Source of the DNA: Bacteroidota bacterium
Lineage (GTDB): Bacteria > Bacteroidota > Bacteroidia > Bacteroidales > JACABE01
NCBI GenBank assembly: GCA_013377005.1
Contig: JACABE010000003.1
Span: 69,036 to 126,740 of the forward strand
Length of the DNA: 57,705 nt
Direction of reading: 5' to 3'
Positions 1 to 7,693 of this stretch are shown here, piece after piece. Made by a program: the position numbers and the translations under genes. Each line of letters begins with the position of its first letter. Positions within the stretch are counted from its first letter, which is position 1. The notes under the pieces are model-generated. The model searched no databases, was not told the DNA's origin, and was given only the letters and a program-made list of their open reading frames with translations.

Positions 1-2
1 TT

Positions 3-611
3 TTCGACTGGAATGGAACACTTTTGAACGACCTTTGGCTGGCAGTAGATGTAATTGACAAAATGCTCGTTCAGCGAAAGCTACAAGGTATGACGCATGA
101 ACGCTACTGCGAAGTATTCGATTTCCCTGTCAGAGATTATTATCAGAACATTGGATTTGATTTCAACAAAGAATCTTTCGAAATTGTAGGTACTGAGTTT
201 ATTGTAGAATATGATAAACGACAATATGAATGCGAATTACAACAGGGTTCTGTTGAATTGATCGAGAAACTGCATCAGCAGAACATTCACTTAAGCATAT
301 TATCAGCAAGGGAGCAATCAATGCTGGAACAAAACCTGAAGTATTACGGAATTGAACATTACTTTCCGGTAGTTTCAGGTTTAAAGGATCATTATGCACA
401 TGGAAAACTCGAAAGCGGATTGCTGCTTATTGAAGAAGCCCATATTCCTGCAGCTGAAACTTTATTGATAGGCGATACCTTACATGATGCCGAAGTGGCC
501 AGAGAAATGGGGATTGATTGTATTCTGATTGCTTCAGGACACCAGGCCATTCATCGGTTGAAAAAAGCTGAAGTTCCAATTTTTGAAAGATTAGACCTTA
601 TAATATCTTAA
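3..611 (+). CDS. HAD-superfamily hydrolase (phosphatase-like), 5' partial
   Basis: The reading frame is open from base 3, so the gene starts before the window; 202 residues are visible. The first residues, FDWNGTLLND, are HAD motif I with the nucleophile Asp at visible residue 2. Motif II Ser lies near residue 101 (ILSA), a motif III Lys near 135 (HGKLESG) and motif IV in GDTLHDAEVA near 157-166. The cap-like segment is the helical stretch 15-80. The family hydrolyses phosphate monoesters such as phosphoglycolate or nucleotides; the substrate cannot be read here. Oddly, the second acidic residue of motif I (DxD) is Asn (DWN), as in a subset of HAD proteins. A TTG at base 24 could be mistaken for a start, but it falls inside motif I. 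Confidence 0.85.
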   Translation, partial: FDWNGTLLNDLWLAVDVIDKMLVQRKLQGMTHERYCEVFDFPVRDYYQNIGFDFNKESFEIVGTEFIVEYDKRQYECELQQGSVELIEKLHQQNIHLSILSAREQSMLEQNLKYYGIEHYFPVVSGLKDHYAHGKLESGLLLIEEAHIPAAETLLIGDTLHDAEVAREMGIDCILIASGHQAIHRLKKAEVPIFERLDLIIS

Positions 612-635
612 TTCCTTACAGCTTTTACAAACTGT

Positions 636-795
636 AAGTAGTGAACAGTATATACGCATATTTTTAGTTTCATATATTAATAATCTGTTTTATCAGCGTT
701 TCCCTCAAAGATCTGCGTCATCCGCGTTCCTGAAAAATACATTAGAAAAATTAATGCTATATTTCAAATATGACAATAAATGGTTCTTAGTACTT
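636..795 (+). repeat. ~160-bp dispersed direct repeat, copy 1
   Basis: This non-coding stretch is nearly identical, in the same orientation, to 21165-21326. Shared words include TTTCATATATTAATAATC, ATCTGCGTCATCCGCGTTC and TATTTCAAATATGACAATAA. It fills the gap between the HAD gene and the convergent TMEM175 gene. I see no open frame and no clear terminal inverted repeats. The two copies bracket the all-minus gene block. Confidence 0.85.
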
Positions 796-799
796 CTAA

Positions 800-1444
800 T
801 TATTTCTGACAGGATGTAATATTGTTCTTTCTTTCCTTAGTGGTACTATAATCTAAAAACGACCATAATGTCCATAATGAGATACAAATGATAAGTCCTA
901 CGTAAGCATAAAAAATAGAGATAATAAAGGCCAGAAGATAAATAACAAACCCAAGCACATAAGCTTTTTTAATTTTTTCAATTAGCTTGGTACTGATAAT
1001 TGGTTTAATAAGCCTACGCTTATAGGCAGAGGTAAACCAAAGCAGATTAAAAGCCATACTAATCAGCACCATGGTTCCACAATAAAAAGCTGCTGCTGCA
1101 TTCACAGCTTCTGATTCTATATATTTTGCAAGAATGGCGGTAGGAAAGGGGATAAAGGTAATTAAAAGCAATAAAAACCCGTTGGCAAATAAGAATCTTG
1201 AATCTATTTTTTTTAAGTAATTAAAAAAACCATGATGGTTGATCCACATAATGAGTATGGCAGCAAAACTGACTACAAAGGCAAAGTAGGAAGGCCATAA
1301 GTTTATTAATTCCTTGTATAATAAATTACTCGATTTAAAACTCTCTAAATTTGGTACTTTTATTTCCAAAATTAATAAAGTAATAGCAATAGCAAATACA
1401 CCATCGCTAAATGCTTCAACCCTGGATGTTTCTTTATCTGGCAT
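800..1444 (-). CDS. TMEM175-like potassium channel family protein (DUF1211)
   Basis: This 214-residue, very hydrophobic protein begins with the family signature: Arg8 and the FSD motif at 12-14, in the stretch SRVEAFSDGVFAIAITLLIL. Bacterial members of this family assemble as tetrameric, non-canonical K+ channels in the cytoplasmic membrane, and the FSD-containing first helix lines the pore. About six membrane helices are visible (roughly 10-30, 50-70, 80-105, 115-140, 165-185, 185-205). Length fits the bacterial single-repeat form. The ATG at 1444 starts just before the signature. It converges with the HAD gene across the dispersed repeat. No operon partner is evident. Confidence 0.85.
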   Translation of the reverse strand: MPDKETSRVEAFSDGVFAIAITLLILEIKVPNLESFKSSNLLYKELINLWPSYFAFVVSFAAILIMWINHHGFFNYLKKIDSRFLFANGFLLLLITFIPFPTAILAKYIESEAVNAAAAFYCGTMVLISMAFNLLWFTSAYKRRLIKPIISTKLIEKIKKAYVLGFVIYLLAFIISIFYAYVGLIICISLWTLWSFLDYSTTKERKNNITSCQK

Positions 1445-1553
1445 AAATTATCGCTTAAGTTTAAAGTAATAACAAATTTTTCTGATGATAGTTGTTATCA
1501 ATGGTATCTTGTATAAAAAGCTTTGTTAGTATAAATTTAAATTTTGTGAAGCA

Positions 1554-1586
1554 GAGGCGTAGCGAGATGCTACGCCGAGCGAAGCG
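1554..1586. repeat. Short palindromic intergenic repeat (element B)
   Basis: GGCGTAGC and GCTACGCC form an 8-bp inverted repeat around GAGAT, followed by GAGCGAAGCG. It abuts the stop codon of the minus-strand gene at 1587 and recurs at 3257-3288, in degenerate form at 5281-5329, and in inverted form at 11302-11322. It may act as a 3' hairpin, but it has no U-tract. Confidence 0.7.
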
Positions 1587-2372
1587 TTATTTATTGCGAT
1601 ATTTTATATTATAATCTTTAATATTATATCTAATACCATATCCATCTTCAGTAGTAATTTTTAAAAACTCAAAATCTTTTTTATTTAGTTCTACAAAACA
1701 AATATCTTTTTTAAAATATGTTAGTTTAAAAACAATTTTCCTTTTTGTTCTTTCATGAAGTTCTATTGATTTTATATGCAAAAAATACAATTTGTACTTT
1801 ATATAATCTATAAATGAATCGGGATTATCTATACTTAAATTAAAATCTTGTGATATTTGATGTAAAAAAAAACTACCACTTATATATTTAATATCTTTGG
1901 TAATTGGATTATAAGCGATTAAATAACTACTATTGCTATTCCTATTCCCTCTAGTATCTAAATCATCAGAAACATAAAAGCTCCTAACAGTATCGCAATA
2001 ATAGTTTGCTCTAGTAGATACCCATTTTACTACTTCTTCACAATAATAATTAGTATATCGCCATCCTCCTTTTATTATAGAATACAAAATATAATTTTCT
2101 TTCGGGTATTTCAAATCAAGTTTATTAATACTATCTAATATAAGCATATCACCATTATCAGGTAAAGAACTATGAAAATCAATATAATTACCTTTATTTA
2201 TTCCTTCAGGTATATATTCTAAAATACGGTAAATTAATATATTTTTACATACAGCATTATAAATAAAATCTCTATCTGATACACTACTGTATTGCGAAAA
2301 AGAAGAAGTTGTAATAAATAGGAATAAAATTCCAATACAATAGTTCTTTCTATTTTTTAAGACTTTTTTCAT
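1587..2372 (-). CDS. Exported protein of unknown function
   Basis: The product is 261 residues. A signal peptide is clear: basic MKKVLKNRKN, a hydrophobic core IGILFLFITTSSF and a cleavage-like SFSQ near residue 27. The mature part is rich in Tyr, Asn, Asp and Lys and has several dispersed Cys residues; I recognise no family. There is no lipobox and no C-terminal sorting domain, so it is probably periplasmic. It belongs to a run of minus-strand genes for unrecognised exported proteins (2545-3168, 3424-4218, 5422-5874). Palindromic repeats flank it: element B touches the stop and element A lies 23 bp upstream of the start. Confidence 0.7.
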   Translation of the reverse strand: MKKVLKNRKNYCIGILFLFITTSSFSQYSSVSDRDFIYNAVCKNILIYRILEYIPEGINKGNYIDFHSSLPDNGDMLILDSINKLDLKYPKENYILYSIIKGGWRYTNYYCEEVVKWVSTRANYYCDTVRSFYVSDDLDTRGNRNSNSSYLIAYNPITKDIKYISGSFFLHQISQDFNLSIDNPDSFIDYIKYKLYFLHIKSIELHERTKRKIVFKLTYFKKDICFVELNKKDFEFLKITTEDGYGIRYNIKDYNIKYRNK

Positions 2373-2394
2373 ATTGATTATTTCCCCTGTTATT

Positions 2395-2444
2395 CATAGC
2401 GTCCCGCTACGATTTTTATTTAAAGTAAATATTATAAGCTTCTT
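2395..2444. repeat. Intergenic palindromic repeat (element A), copy 1
   Basis: A hairpin AGCG-TCC-CGCT inside TAGCGTCCCGCTACG is followed by a conserved tail, ATTTTTATTTAAAGTAA then TATTATAAGCTTCTT. The same arrangement occurs at 3192-3245, and a shortened form at 5893-5920. In each case it lies 20-25 bp upstream (minus strand) of the start codon of an unrecognised exported protein, so it could carry a shared promoter or regulatory element, or simply be a mobile repeat. Confidence 0.7.
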
Positions 2445-2544
2445 TGATAAATATGAAAATCAAAACTATCAATAAATCATAATTTTTATTATTTCGTTTG
2501 GCTTAATTTTATTTTCCATACTTATACATACGTTTTAATTACAA

Positions 2545-3168
2545 TTATTCTTGAATTTTTCTCATCATAATGAAATAGACACTATCTTTTTGCTGTACTT
2601 GTTCAAATTTATACCCTAATTTAACATAACACAAATCAGTGTACCAATTATTATGATATTCAATTTCTGAGGATGTAAAAACGTTTTTCAAATTCCTTTT
2701 TTGAATTTTTTTTTCAATAAAGTTTTCAATTTTTTTTTCATTTTCCCAAAAATCAGATTCACAAGTTTTAATTTCTAAATAAAACCGATACTTATGAAAA
2801 CGTTTTGCAAAATTAAGCATACTATCAAGTTGCTGTATCTGATAGTTACCCCATTTACCAGAGTAATGAATTCTGATTATAGGAGAATAAAGGTGTTTCG
2901 AATCCTGTTCATAAGTTATTATACTGTCAGAATAATTAAAAAAACATTCATTTATAGGCAAGCCATTTTTTTGAAGAGAATCTGAATAAGCTTTTTGCTC
3001 TTGCCAATCTTTTTCATTACGTTCTGCTCTTTTTTGAAGTTCAATTTTATATTCTTCATTAAAATTTTTAAAAGCTAATTCGTCTTGATACCTTATTGTC
3101 CAGCGTCCAATAAAAAAAATAGCTACTAATAGGACTATTCCGATAATAATATAAATTGGTTTTTTCAT
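2545..3168 (-). CDS. Membrane-anchored protein of unknown function
   Basis: The 207-residue product starts with one hydrophobic segment (MKKPIYIIIGIVLLVAIFFIG, about 1-21) followed directly by Arg and a Lys/Glu-rich region. That fits an N-terminal membrane anchor with a periplasmic domain rather than a cleaved signal. The segment 30-65 is highly charged and may be coiled coil. The rest alternates beta-like and helical stretches, with a Lys/Glu/Asn-rich patch near 145-160. I recognise no family. Element A lies just upstream of its start, as for the neighbouring gene at 1587-2372, which suggests the two are related in regulation or in history. Confidence 0.65.
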   Translation of the reverse strand: MKKPIYIIIGIVLLVAIFFIGRWTIRYQDELAFKNFNEEYKIELQKRAERNEKDWQEQKAYSDSLQKNGLPINECFFNYSDSIITYEQDSKHLYSPIIRIHYSGKWGNYQIQQLDSMLNFAKRFHKYRFYLEIKTCESDFWENEKKIENFIEKKIQKRNLKNVFTSSEIEYHNNWYTDLCYVKLGYKFEQVQQKDSVYFIMMRKIQE

Positions 3169-3191
3169 TAATTTTAGTTTATTTTTCCTGC

Positions 3192-3245
3192 TAATCGTAT
3201 CGTCCCACTACGATTTTTATTTAAAGTAATTATTATAAGCTTCTT
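3192..3245. repeat. Intergenic palindromic repeat (element A), copy 2
   Basis: This is nearly identical to 2395-2444, including the tail TTTAAAGTAA then TATTATAAGCTTCTT, with a slightly degraded hairpin (CGTATCGTCCCACTACG). It is 24 bp upstream of the minus-strand start at 3168 and is followed by an element B copy at 3257. Confidence 0.7.
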
Positions 3246-3256
3246 CTATATTAACT

Positions 3257-3288
3257 GAGGCGTAGCGAGACTCTACGCTGAGCAAAGA
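3257..3288. repeat. Intergenic palindromic repeat (element B), copy 2
   Basis: GGCGTAGCGAGA, then CTCTACGCTGAGCAAAG, matches the element at 1554-1586 with a few changes. It sits in the 255-bp gap between two minus-strand genes. The rest of that gap (3289-3423) is AT-rich with no recognisable signal. Confidence 0.65.
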
Positions 3289-3423
3289 ATATGAATAATA
3301 AAATAAAAAACATAAAGCTAGTATTAAAAAAACATTTCTTTTTCATAAGACGGTCATATTTTTTCGGTTAGTTTATCACTAATGAATACAATTTATGTAA
3401 TAAATTCAATTAGTAAACCTACT

Positions 3424-4218
3424 TTACTTATCAATTATCCACCAAGAACCAGTATAAAAATTCATTCCACATTTATTTGTTAAAATTGAATGTGTATTTT
3501 TCCAAAACCCCTTCTTACCTTTTAAGTTAGATATTATAGTGATTGTATCAGGATGATTTGGATAAATAATCATATCCTTTTTCAATGTTGAAAATTCACA
3601 ACAGCATGATGATGAAATTCTTATATCTTTTATTGTATCACCTAAACTTTCTATTAAGAATTGAGTTTTTATTACTTTTTCTTTAGAGGAAACAATATCT
3701 ATCGGGTTTAAACAAGTTATTTTAAAGCAATTACATTTTAAAAATGAACTTGAACCACCAGAAAAGCTACCTTGCCCTAAAGCTACATCTAATTTTCTAA
3801 TCTCTCCTTTATTTAAAATATAGTCATCAATTCCTAAGGTGTTTGCTTCAAAATTCATAATCTCTACATGATATTTATTGGGTTTTAAGTATATTTTATA
3901 ATAGCCGTTAATATCTGTAGCTGTACCAGCAACATGATTTTGAGAATTAGATTCTGTAAATGTTATTTGAGAATATATTGCTGGTTCAATAATAAGCTGA
4001 TTAGTTTCAGAAATAGTTTTTATTAAAATCCTACCTAAAACAAATGCAGGGAGTGTATCGGTGTATCCAACTATTTCATCATTTATCAACCTGCTTTCTA
4101 ATGAAGGAAGACGACCATACAAAGCCATTTGTCCACAAGTATATATTGACTTTTTTGCACAATTTGTAAGAACTACTACAATTAGCAATAATAAAAGAAT
4201 TGAAATTAGCTTTTTCAT
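3424..4218 (-). CDS. Lipoprotein with carboxypeptidase-regulatory-like domain
   Basis: The product is 264 residues. It has a lipoprotein signal: MKK, a hydrophobic run of Leu/Ile/Val, and a lipobox LTNC with Cys20. A stretch near 110-145 (GTATDINGYYKIYLKPNKYHVEIMN, shown here only in part: GTATDINGYYKIYL) has the look of a CarboxypepD_reg-like beta-sandwich, a fold common in surface proteins of this phylum. The C-terminal half has clustered Cys residues (CNCFKITC near 162-169, SSCCCEF near 203-209), which suggests metal binding or disulphides. It is probably anchored in the periplasm or outer membrane. I do not recognise the exact family. Confidence 0.7.
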   Translation of the reverse strand: MKKLISILLLLLIVVVLTNCAKKSIYTCGQMALYGRLPSLESRLINDEIVGYTDTLPAFVLGRILIKTISETNQLIIEPAIYSQITFTESNSQNHVAGTATDINGYYKIYLKPNKYHVEIMNFEANTLGIDDYILNKGEIRKLDVALGQGSFSGGSSSFLKCNCFKITCLNPIDIVSSKEKVIKTQFLIESLGDTIKDIRISSSCCCEFSTLKKDMIIYPNHPDTITIISNLKGKKGFWKNTHSILTNKCGMNFYTGSWWIIDK

Positions 4219-4315
4219 ATTATAGTCATATTTTTTCTGTTAAAATCATCATTTATAATACCTATAGTGTTAGAAAAAGATCAGGATAAATATCCCCGCT
4301 TAGCTCTCCAAAAAA

Positions 4316-4425
4316 ACCACGCCTGCTTTTACCGATTATCACGCGTGAAGTTAGTCAACATCACGCGTGAAGTTGGGCAAAACCACGTGTGCTTTTACCC
4401 TAAACCACACGTGGTTTTTTACGAT
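4316..4425. repeat. Five tandem degenerate 22-bp repeats with palindromic cores
   Basis: Units start at 4316, 4338, 4360, 4382 and 4404, each 22 bp. Each opens with A-C/T-CAC followed by a GC-rich core (GCCTG, GCGTG, GCGTG, GTGTG, ACGTG), then either CTTTTACC or AAGTT. The cores CACGCGTG and CACGTG are palindromic. The last two units together form a long hairpin (see 4379-4420). The array is on the 3' side of the HU-like gene. An open plus-strand frame crosses it but looks non-coding. Confidence 0.75.
4379..4420. terminator. Putative bidirectional terminator after the HU-like gene
   Basis: AAAACCACGTGTG (4379-4391) pairs perfectly with CACACGTGGTTTT (4406-4418) around a 14-nt loop. T residues follow on the plus side and A residues precede on the left, so it could act in both directions. 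It lies 24 bp beyond the stop of the minus-strand HU-like gene. Confidence 0.6.
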
Positions 4426-4443
4426 TGCAGTTTTAAGGTGTTT

Positions 4444-4827
4444 TTACTCCTTTTTAAAGCCTGCTTCGTTGATAACTTTTTTCAGCCTGTCGCCGGGGCG
4501 ATAATTGATACTTACTGCTTTAATAGTATCGGAAGTTACTTCTCTCGGTGTATTTTCGCCTTTGCTGCTGATGCTTGGGTAAAACGAACCGAGTTTTTCT
4601 AAACGAACTATTTTTCCATCGGATAGCTTGGTTTGTATTACGTTTTCCAAAGCTACAATTACACCGCGGATATCGGGCTCGCTGAGCGAACTAAACTTTT
4701 CGATGTCTCTTACTATTTCATCTATTGTAGCTTCGCCATCGGTTACTATGGTTGCATAAAACTTTTTTGTGCCACCGCCAACCACACCGGGTTGTCCTTT
4801 TTCAATTGCTTTAAATTTAATTGCCAT
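4444..4827 (-). CDS. HU/IHF-like DNA-binding protein (Bacteroidota HU-HIG type)
   Basis: The 127-residue basic protein begins MAIKFKAIEKGQPGVVGGGTKK and carries the family pattern ATIVTDGEATIDEIVRDIEKFSSLSEPDIRGVI followed by VRLEKLGSFYPSIS (shown only as key words: GEATIDEIVRDIE, VRLEKLGSFYP). This is the variant HU fold common in Bacteroidota, longer than the ~90-residue canonical HU. Such proteins bind and bend DNA as dimers and act as nucleoid proteins. The start is supported by a near-identical 5' duplicate at 5328-5419, where the homology includes the ATG and ~54 bp upstream. The 22-bp repeats lie just downstream. Confidence 0.85.
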   Translation of the reverse strand: MAIKFKAIEKGQPGVVGGGTKKFYATIVTDGEATIDEIVRDIEKFSSLSEPDIRGVIVALENVIQTKLSDGKIVRLEKLGSFYPSISSKGENTPREVTSDTIKAVSINYRPGDRLKKVINEAGFKKE

Positions 4828-5028
4828 AATTTATTGTTTTTAAAGGTTTATATATTTGAGAAACGTTCTCCAATTAAAGTGTTTTTTATTTAAAAAGCAT
4901 ATTATGGAATGCTACCCCCATTATTAGTTATTCTATTTATTTTTTACTTATGCTTTTTACCAATATTGGTAACTATTTTTTTGTTTTTTTTGCGTTGTCG
5001 GCATTACTCTAAAAACCTTTGTAATACC

Positions 5029-5259
5029 TTAGCAGCTTTTTATTCTTCCTTTTACTTTTAGTTTTTTAGCCTCCTCTAAAATTTTTTTTGCTAAATTTTC
5101 ATCGTCAATTTCTATCTCAACAATTTCATTGTTATCGACTAATCGATCCTTAATTTTTTTTGCTTCAGAAAGATTTAAACCTGCCTTTTCATTCAACAGT
5201 TTGATAAAGGGTATTTTTCGCATACCAACTTCCCATCCTTCAAAAATTATTTTTGTCAT
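5029..5259 (-). CDS. Small stand-alone protein resembling the L7/L12 C-terminal domain
   Basis: This 76-residue protein has the beta-alpha-alpha-beta-alpha-beta pattern of the ribosomal L7/L12 C-terminal (ClpS-like) domain: IPFIKLLNEKAGLNLSEAKK, then VEIEIDDENLAKKILEEAKK, then a final VKGRI. In L7/L12 the matching parts are a Lys-rich helix after IxVIK and the GLxLxEAK turn. It lacks the N-terminal dimerisation region, so it is not ribosomal L7/L12 itself. Similar short proteins occur alone in many bacteria with no settled role. It lies between the HU-like gene and its duplicated fragment, and I see no clear operon. Confidence 0.65.
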   Translation of the reverse strand: MTKIIFEGWEVGMRKIPFIKLLNEKAGLNLSEAKKIKDRLVDNNEIVEIEIDDENLAKKILEEAKKLKVKGRIKSC

Positions 5260-5280
5260 ATTTTAATCAATTTTAAATAT

Positions 5281-5329
5281 TAACTGAGAAGGAATTTGCT
5301 CCGTTCCGAGATTTTATGCCGAGCAAAGG
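5281..5329. repeat. Degenerate element B copy at the edge of the HU fragment
   Basis: TAACTGAG at the left and GCCGAGCAAAGG at the right match the ends of element B at 3252-3288, but the central palindrome is replaced by unrelated sequence. It joins directly to the duplicated HU-gene fragment at 5328, so it marks a rearrangement junction. Confidence 0.5.
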
Positions 5330-5419
5330 TTGTCCTTTTTCGATTGGTTTAAATTTAATTGCCATAATCTATTGTTTTTATTGGTTTATATATTTGAGAA
5401 ACGGTCTCCAATTAAAGTG
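5328..5419 (-). pseudogene. Duplicated 5' fragment of the HU-like gene
   Basis: These 92 bp align without gaps to 4790-4881, with about six differences by eye. The fragment carries the upstream region, the ATG (minus strand, 5365) and the first 12 codons (MAIKFKPIEKGQ). It then breaks at the element B-like sequence, so no complete protein can be made. It lies directly after the stop codon of the gene at 5422. The retained region includes the likely HU promoter, which might still be active and read into the repeat and the L7/L12-like gene. Confidence 0.85.
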
Positions 5420-5421
5420 GT

Positions 5422-5874
5422 TTAATGATTTTTATTTCTTTTTACAACCTCCTTTAGAATATTACAAATATTAAATACTTCATAATATCCTAATCTTTTG
5501 CTTACATTTATTTTATTATTCTTTTTTATAGAAATTAAAATCCCATTACCAAAAGTATCTATATAAGGACCTATTTGATTTAGATATACAGGATAAATAT
5601 ATAAATAGTACTTGTTATTTATTGAAAAAAAAGTAATTTCATCATAAGATTGAACATTTTTTAATTTATGTACTATTTTGTTATTTAAAAACAATCCATC
5701 ATTACATATATATAAATCAATTATTTGAGAATGATATATCTTAAAAGTATCGGTGAAATCATGTATAGGATTATCATGTAATGAAAATTCTATTTTACAA
5801 GAGTCTTGGCAATAACAACTAAAATTACTAATTATAATTATAAATATAGCTGTAAGAAGTTTATTTTTTTTCAT
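5422..5874 (-). CDS. Small exported protein of unknown function
   Basis: The 150-residue product has a signal peptide (MKKNKLLTAIFIIIISNFSCYCQ, cleavage near 22; a Cys near 19 makes lipidation possible but the box SNFSC is a weak match). The mature protein is beta-rich with many Tyr, Ile and Asn residues (for example YDEITFFSINNKYYLYIYP) and I recognise no domain. An element A-like palindrome lies upstream at 5893-5920, so this gene belongs with the other repeat-flanked exported genes at 1587 and 2545. The AT content is high, like those neighbours. Confidence 0.65.
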   Translation of the reverse strand: MKKNKLLTAIFIIIISNFSCYCQDSCKIEFSLHDNPIHDFTDTFKIYHSQIIDLYICNDGLFLNNKIVHKLKNVQSYDEITFFSINNKYYLYIYPVYLNQIGPYIDTFGNGILISIKKNNKINVSKRLGYYEVFNICNILKEVVKRNKNH

Positions 5875-5892
5875 TGACCAAAGTAATTTTTT

Positions 5893-5920
5893 AAATGAAT
5901 GTCCCTGCTAATCGTAGCGT
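5893..5920. repeat. Intergenic palindromic repeat (element A), shortened copy
   Basis: CTAATCGTAGCGTCCCGCTATGAT keeps the AGCG-TCC-CGCT hairpin of element A (compare 3192-3212) but lacks the long AT-rich tail. It lies upstream of the minus-strand start at 5874. Confidence 0.6.
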
Positions 5921-5954
5921 CCCGCTATGATAAATAAAGCTCCTTTCCATAAAA

Positions 5955-7649
5955 TTAAAACGCATAAGTAACTCCAGCCATAAAGCTAAAGCGTTGGTTG
6001 GGATAATTGTACCAGTTTTGATAACGCATTGCACCTAAATTGTTCATATTAATAAAGCCCGAAAGTATTTTGGAGTAGCGGTATTCCAATCCTAAATTAA
6101 TATCAGCCATACCACTTATTTCTTCTGATTTCATTACACCGTTTGCAAACGTTTTTGCATACATTTTGGTAAAAGTATAAACTTCGGCACGGCAAACAAT
6201 TTTATTGCTGATATTATAGCGTATCGTTAATGAAGCATCAAAACCGGGTTTGTGCCATGCTTCGGCTTCTTTGTCGGTAGAATAACGGTAAAGATTTGCT
6301 GCCAATGCAATGTTCATCTTTTCGTCGTATTTAAAGAGCATTGCTGCACTTATTTTTAGCAAATTTACCTTGTCATATACTACTGTAAACATATTGTGGG
6401 CTAAGTTCATGGTATCGTTCACAAACAATGGCATGCCGTCGGTAGAAGTATTGGAAATACTTGCATTGAAATCAATAGCTTTGGTTAAACTGGTATTTAC
6501 ACCGCCATAAATTTCAAATTGCTTATTGCTGAAACCCAAAGGTGAAGTTGTATTGATAAAAGGATTTTCATCGGAAATAGATTTAAAACTATTCTTTTTC
6601 AAACCACCTGTCAATCCACCATATATTTTCAATATCTTAGGAATAACAGCTAAACTTGCTTCAATATTAGGATAGAAGTGCAGTTTGGTGGCAATTCCTG
6701 TGGTAGTTGCAATGCTTGCGTCAAATCCAACAGAAAACATATATTCGCCAAACTGAGTGCTGATATATGGTTTAAACGAAATAAGCGTACTATTGTTTGA
6801 TGCCAACAAATCGCCGGCATTATTGTAATAGTCAAGATTAGCCTTAAAGCCGAGGGTTTGTTTATCAGTAAAATCAAATATTTTAAGACTTTTATCAAGA
6901 TTTGCACCTAATTTTACATTGTTTTCGTGACTTGAGTAATAATCGGATAAATTGTAAAACCCAAGGGAAAACTGATGGTTCACCATGTTTGTATCCAGAT
7001 AATTACTGGTATAAGCAGTGTTGAATCCAATTAAAGCATAACGCTGACGGATGGCATCATCATTGTAATTGGGAAAATCGGCAGTTTTAAAGCCATAATA
7101 ATGTACAACATCTCTATGGAAAAATACTTCTCCATCTAATGTAGCTTTTTTGAAATAGTTTCGTCCATATATTTCTATTGCATTGTTTGAGAAATTACTG
7201 TTGGCATAATCTGTAATACTACCCGAAGAAGAAAGATGTTTAACATGCACACCCAATGCATAGGTTTTAGATCTTACCGAATTAGCAAACAACTCTAAAT
7301 AAGGAGTTGTATAGGTGCCAAAGCCAAATTTTATAAGATTTTTATAAAGTTTAGTAATAGGTTCACCTACAATTTTAGCTGGTTTAATAGGGTCTATCTG
7401 AAATGAAGTTGAGATTTTAGTAGTTTGTATGCTATAATTAAAAGTTGGTTGTTCAAAAACAGAATCTCTGATGTTTGGGTTGAAATTAATTTTAAATGCG
7501 TCGGAAATAGTTGGTTCGTAGGCAGCAACTACAGTAACTTCATTTTTATTGTCGTCAGTCTGGCTAAAAGTATTAAAACTAAAAACGCAAAAACTGATGA
7601 TAAGTAAGTATTTATAAATTATGCTATTATTGAAATATTTTTTATACAT
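5955..7649 (-). CDS. Outer-membrane beta-barrel protein
   Basis: The 564-residue protein has a signal peptide ending near residue 29 (FNTFSQ). A segment just after it (NEVTVVAAYEPTISDAFKIN) is recognisable from Bacteroidota barrel proteins annotated as TonB-receptor-like. The rest consists of alternating amphipathic strands with aromatic girdles and ends in an aromatic residue (MAGVTYAF), as outer-membrane barrels do. There is no plug domain, so it is not a standard TonB receptor. It is the second gene of a pair: the TPR protein gene ends 44 bp upstream on the same strand. The pair probably acts together at the outer membrane. Confidence 0.7.
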   Translation of the reverse strand: MYKKYFNNSIIYKYLLIISFCVFSFNTFSQTDDNKNEVTVVAAYEPTISDAFKINFNPNIRDSVFEQPTFNYSIQTTKISTSFQIDPIKPAKIVGEPITKLYKNLIKFGFGTYTTPYLELFANSVRSKTYALGVHVKHLSSSGSITDYANSNFSNNAIEIYGRNYFKKATLDGEVFFHRDVVHYYGFKTADFPNYNDDAIRQRYALIGFNTAYTSNYLDTNMVNHQFSLGFYNLSDYYSSHENNVKLGANLDKSLKIFDFTDKQTLGFKANLDYYNNAGDLLASNNSTLISFKPYISTQFGEYMFSVGFDASIATTTGIATKLHFYPNIEASLAVIPKILKIYGGLTGGLKKNSFKSISDENPFINTTSPLGFSNKQFEIYGGVNTSLTKAIDFNASISNTSTDGMPLFVNDTMNLAHNMFTVVYDKVNLLKISAAMLFKYDEKMNIALAANLYRYSTDKEAEAWHKPGFDASLTIRYNISNKIVCRAEVYTFTKMYAKTFANGVMKSEEISGMADINLGLEYRYSKILSGFINMNNLGAMRYQNWYNYPNQRFSFMAGVTYAF

Positions 7650-7693
7650 TATATTGAAATTTAAATGTTTAATAAATTAGTTTATACCCCTGA

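Noticed and set aside
4267-4602. Plus-strand open frame of 111 codons
   Set aside because: It runs through the 22-bp repeats and antisense to the 3' end of the well-supported HU-like gene.
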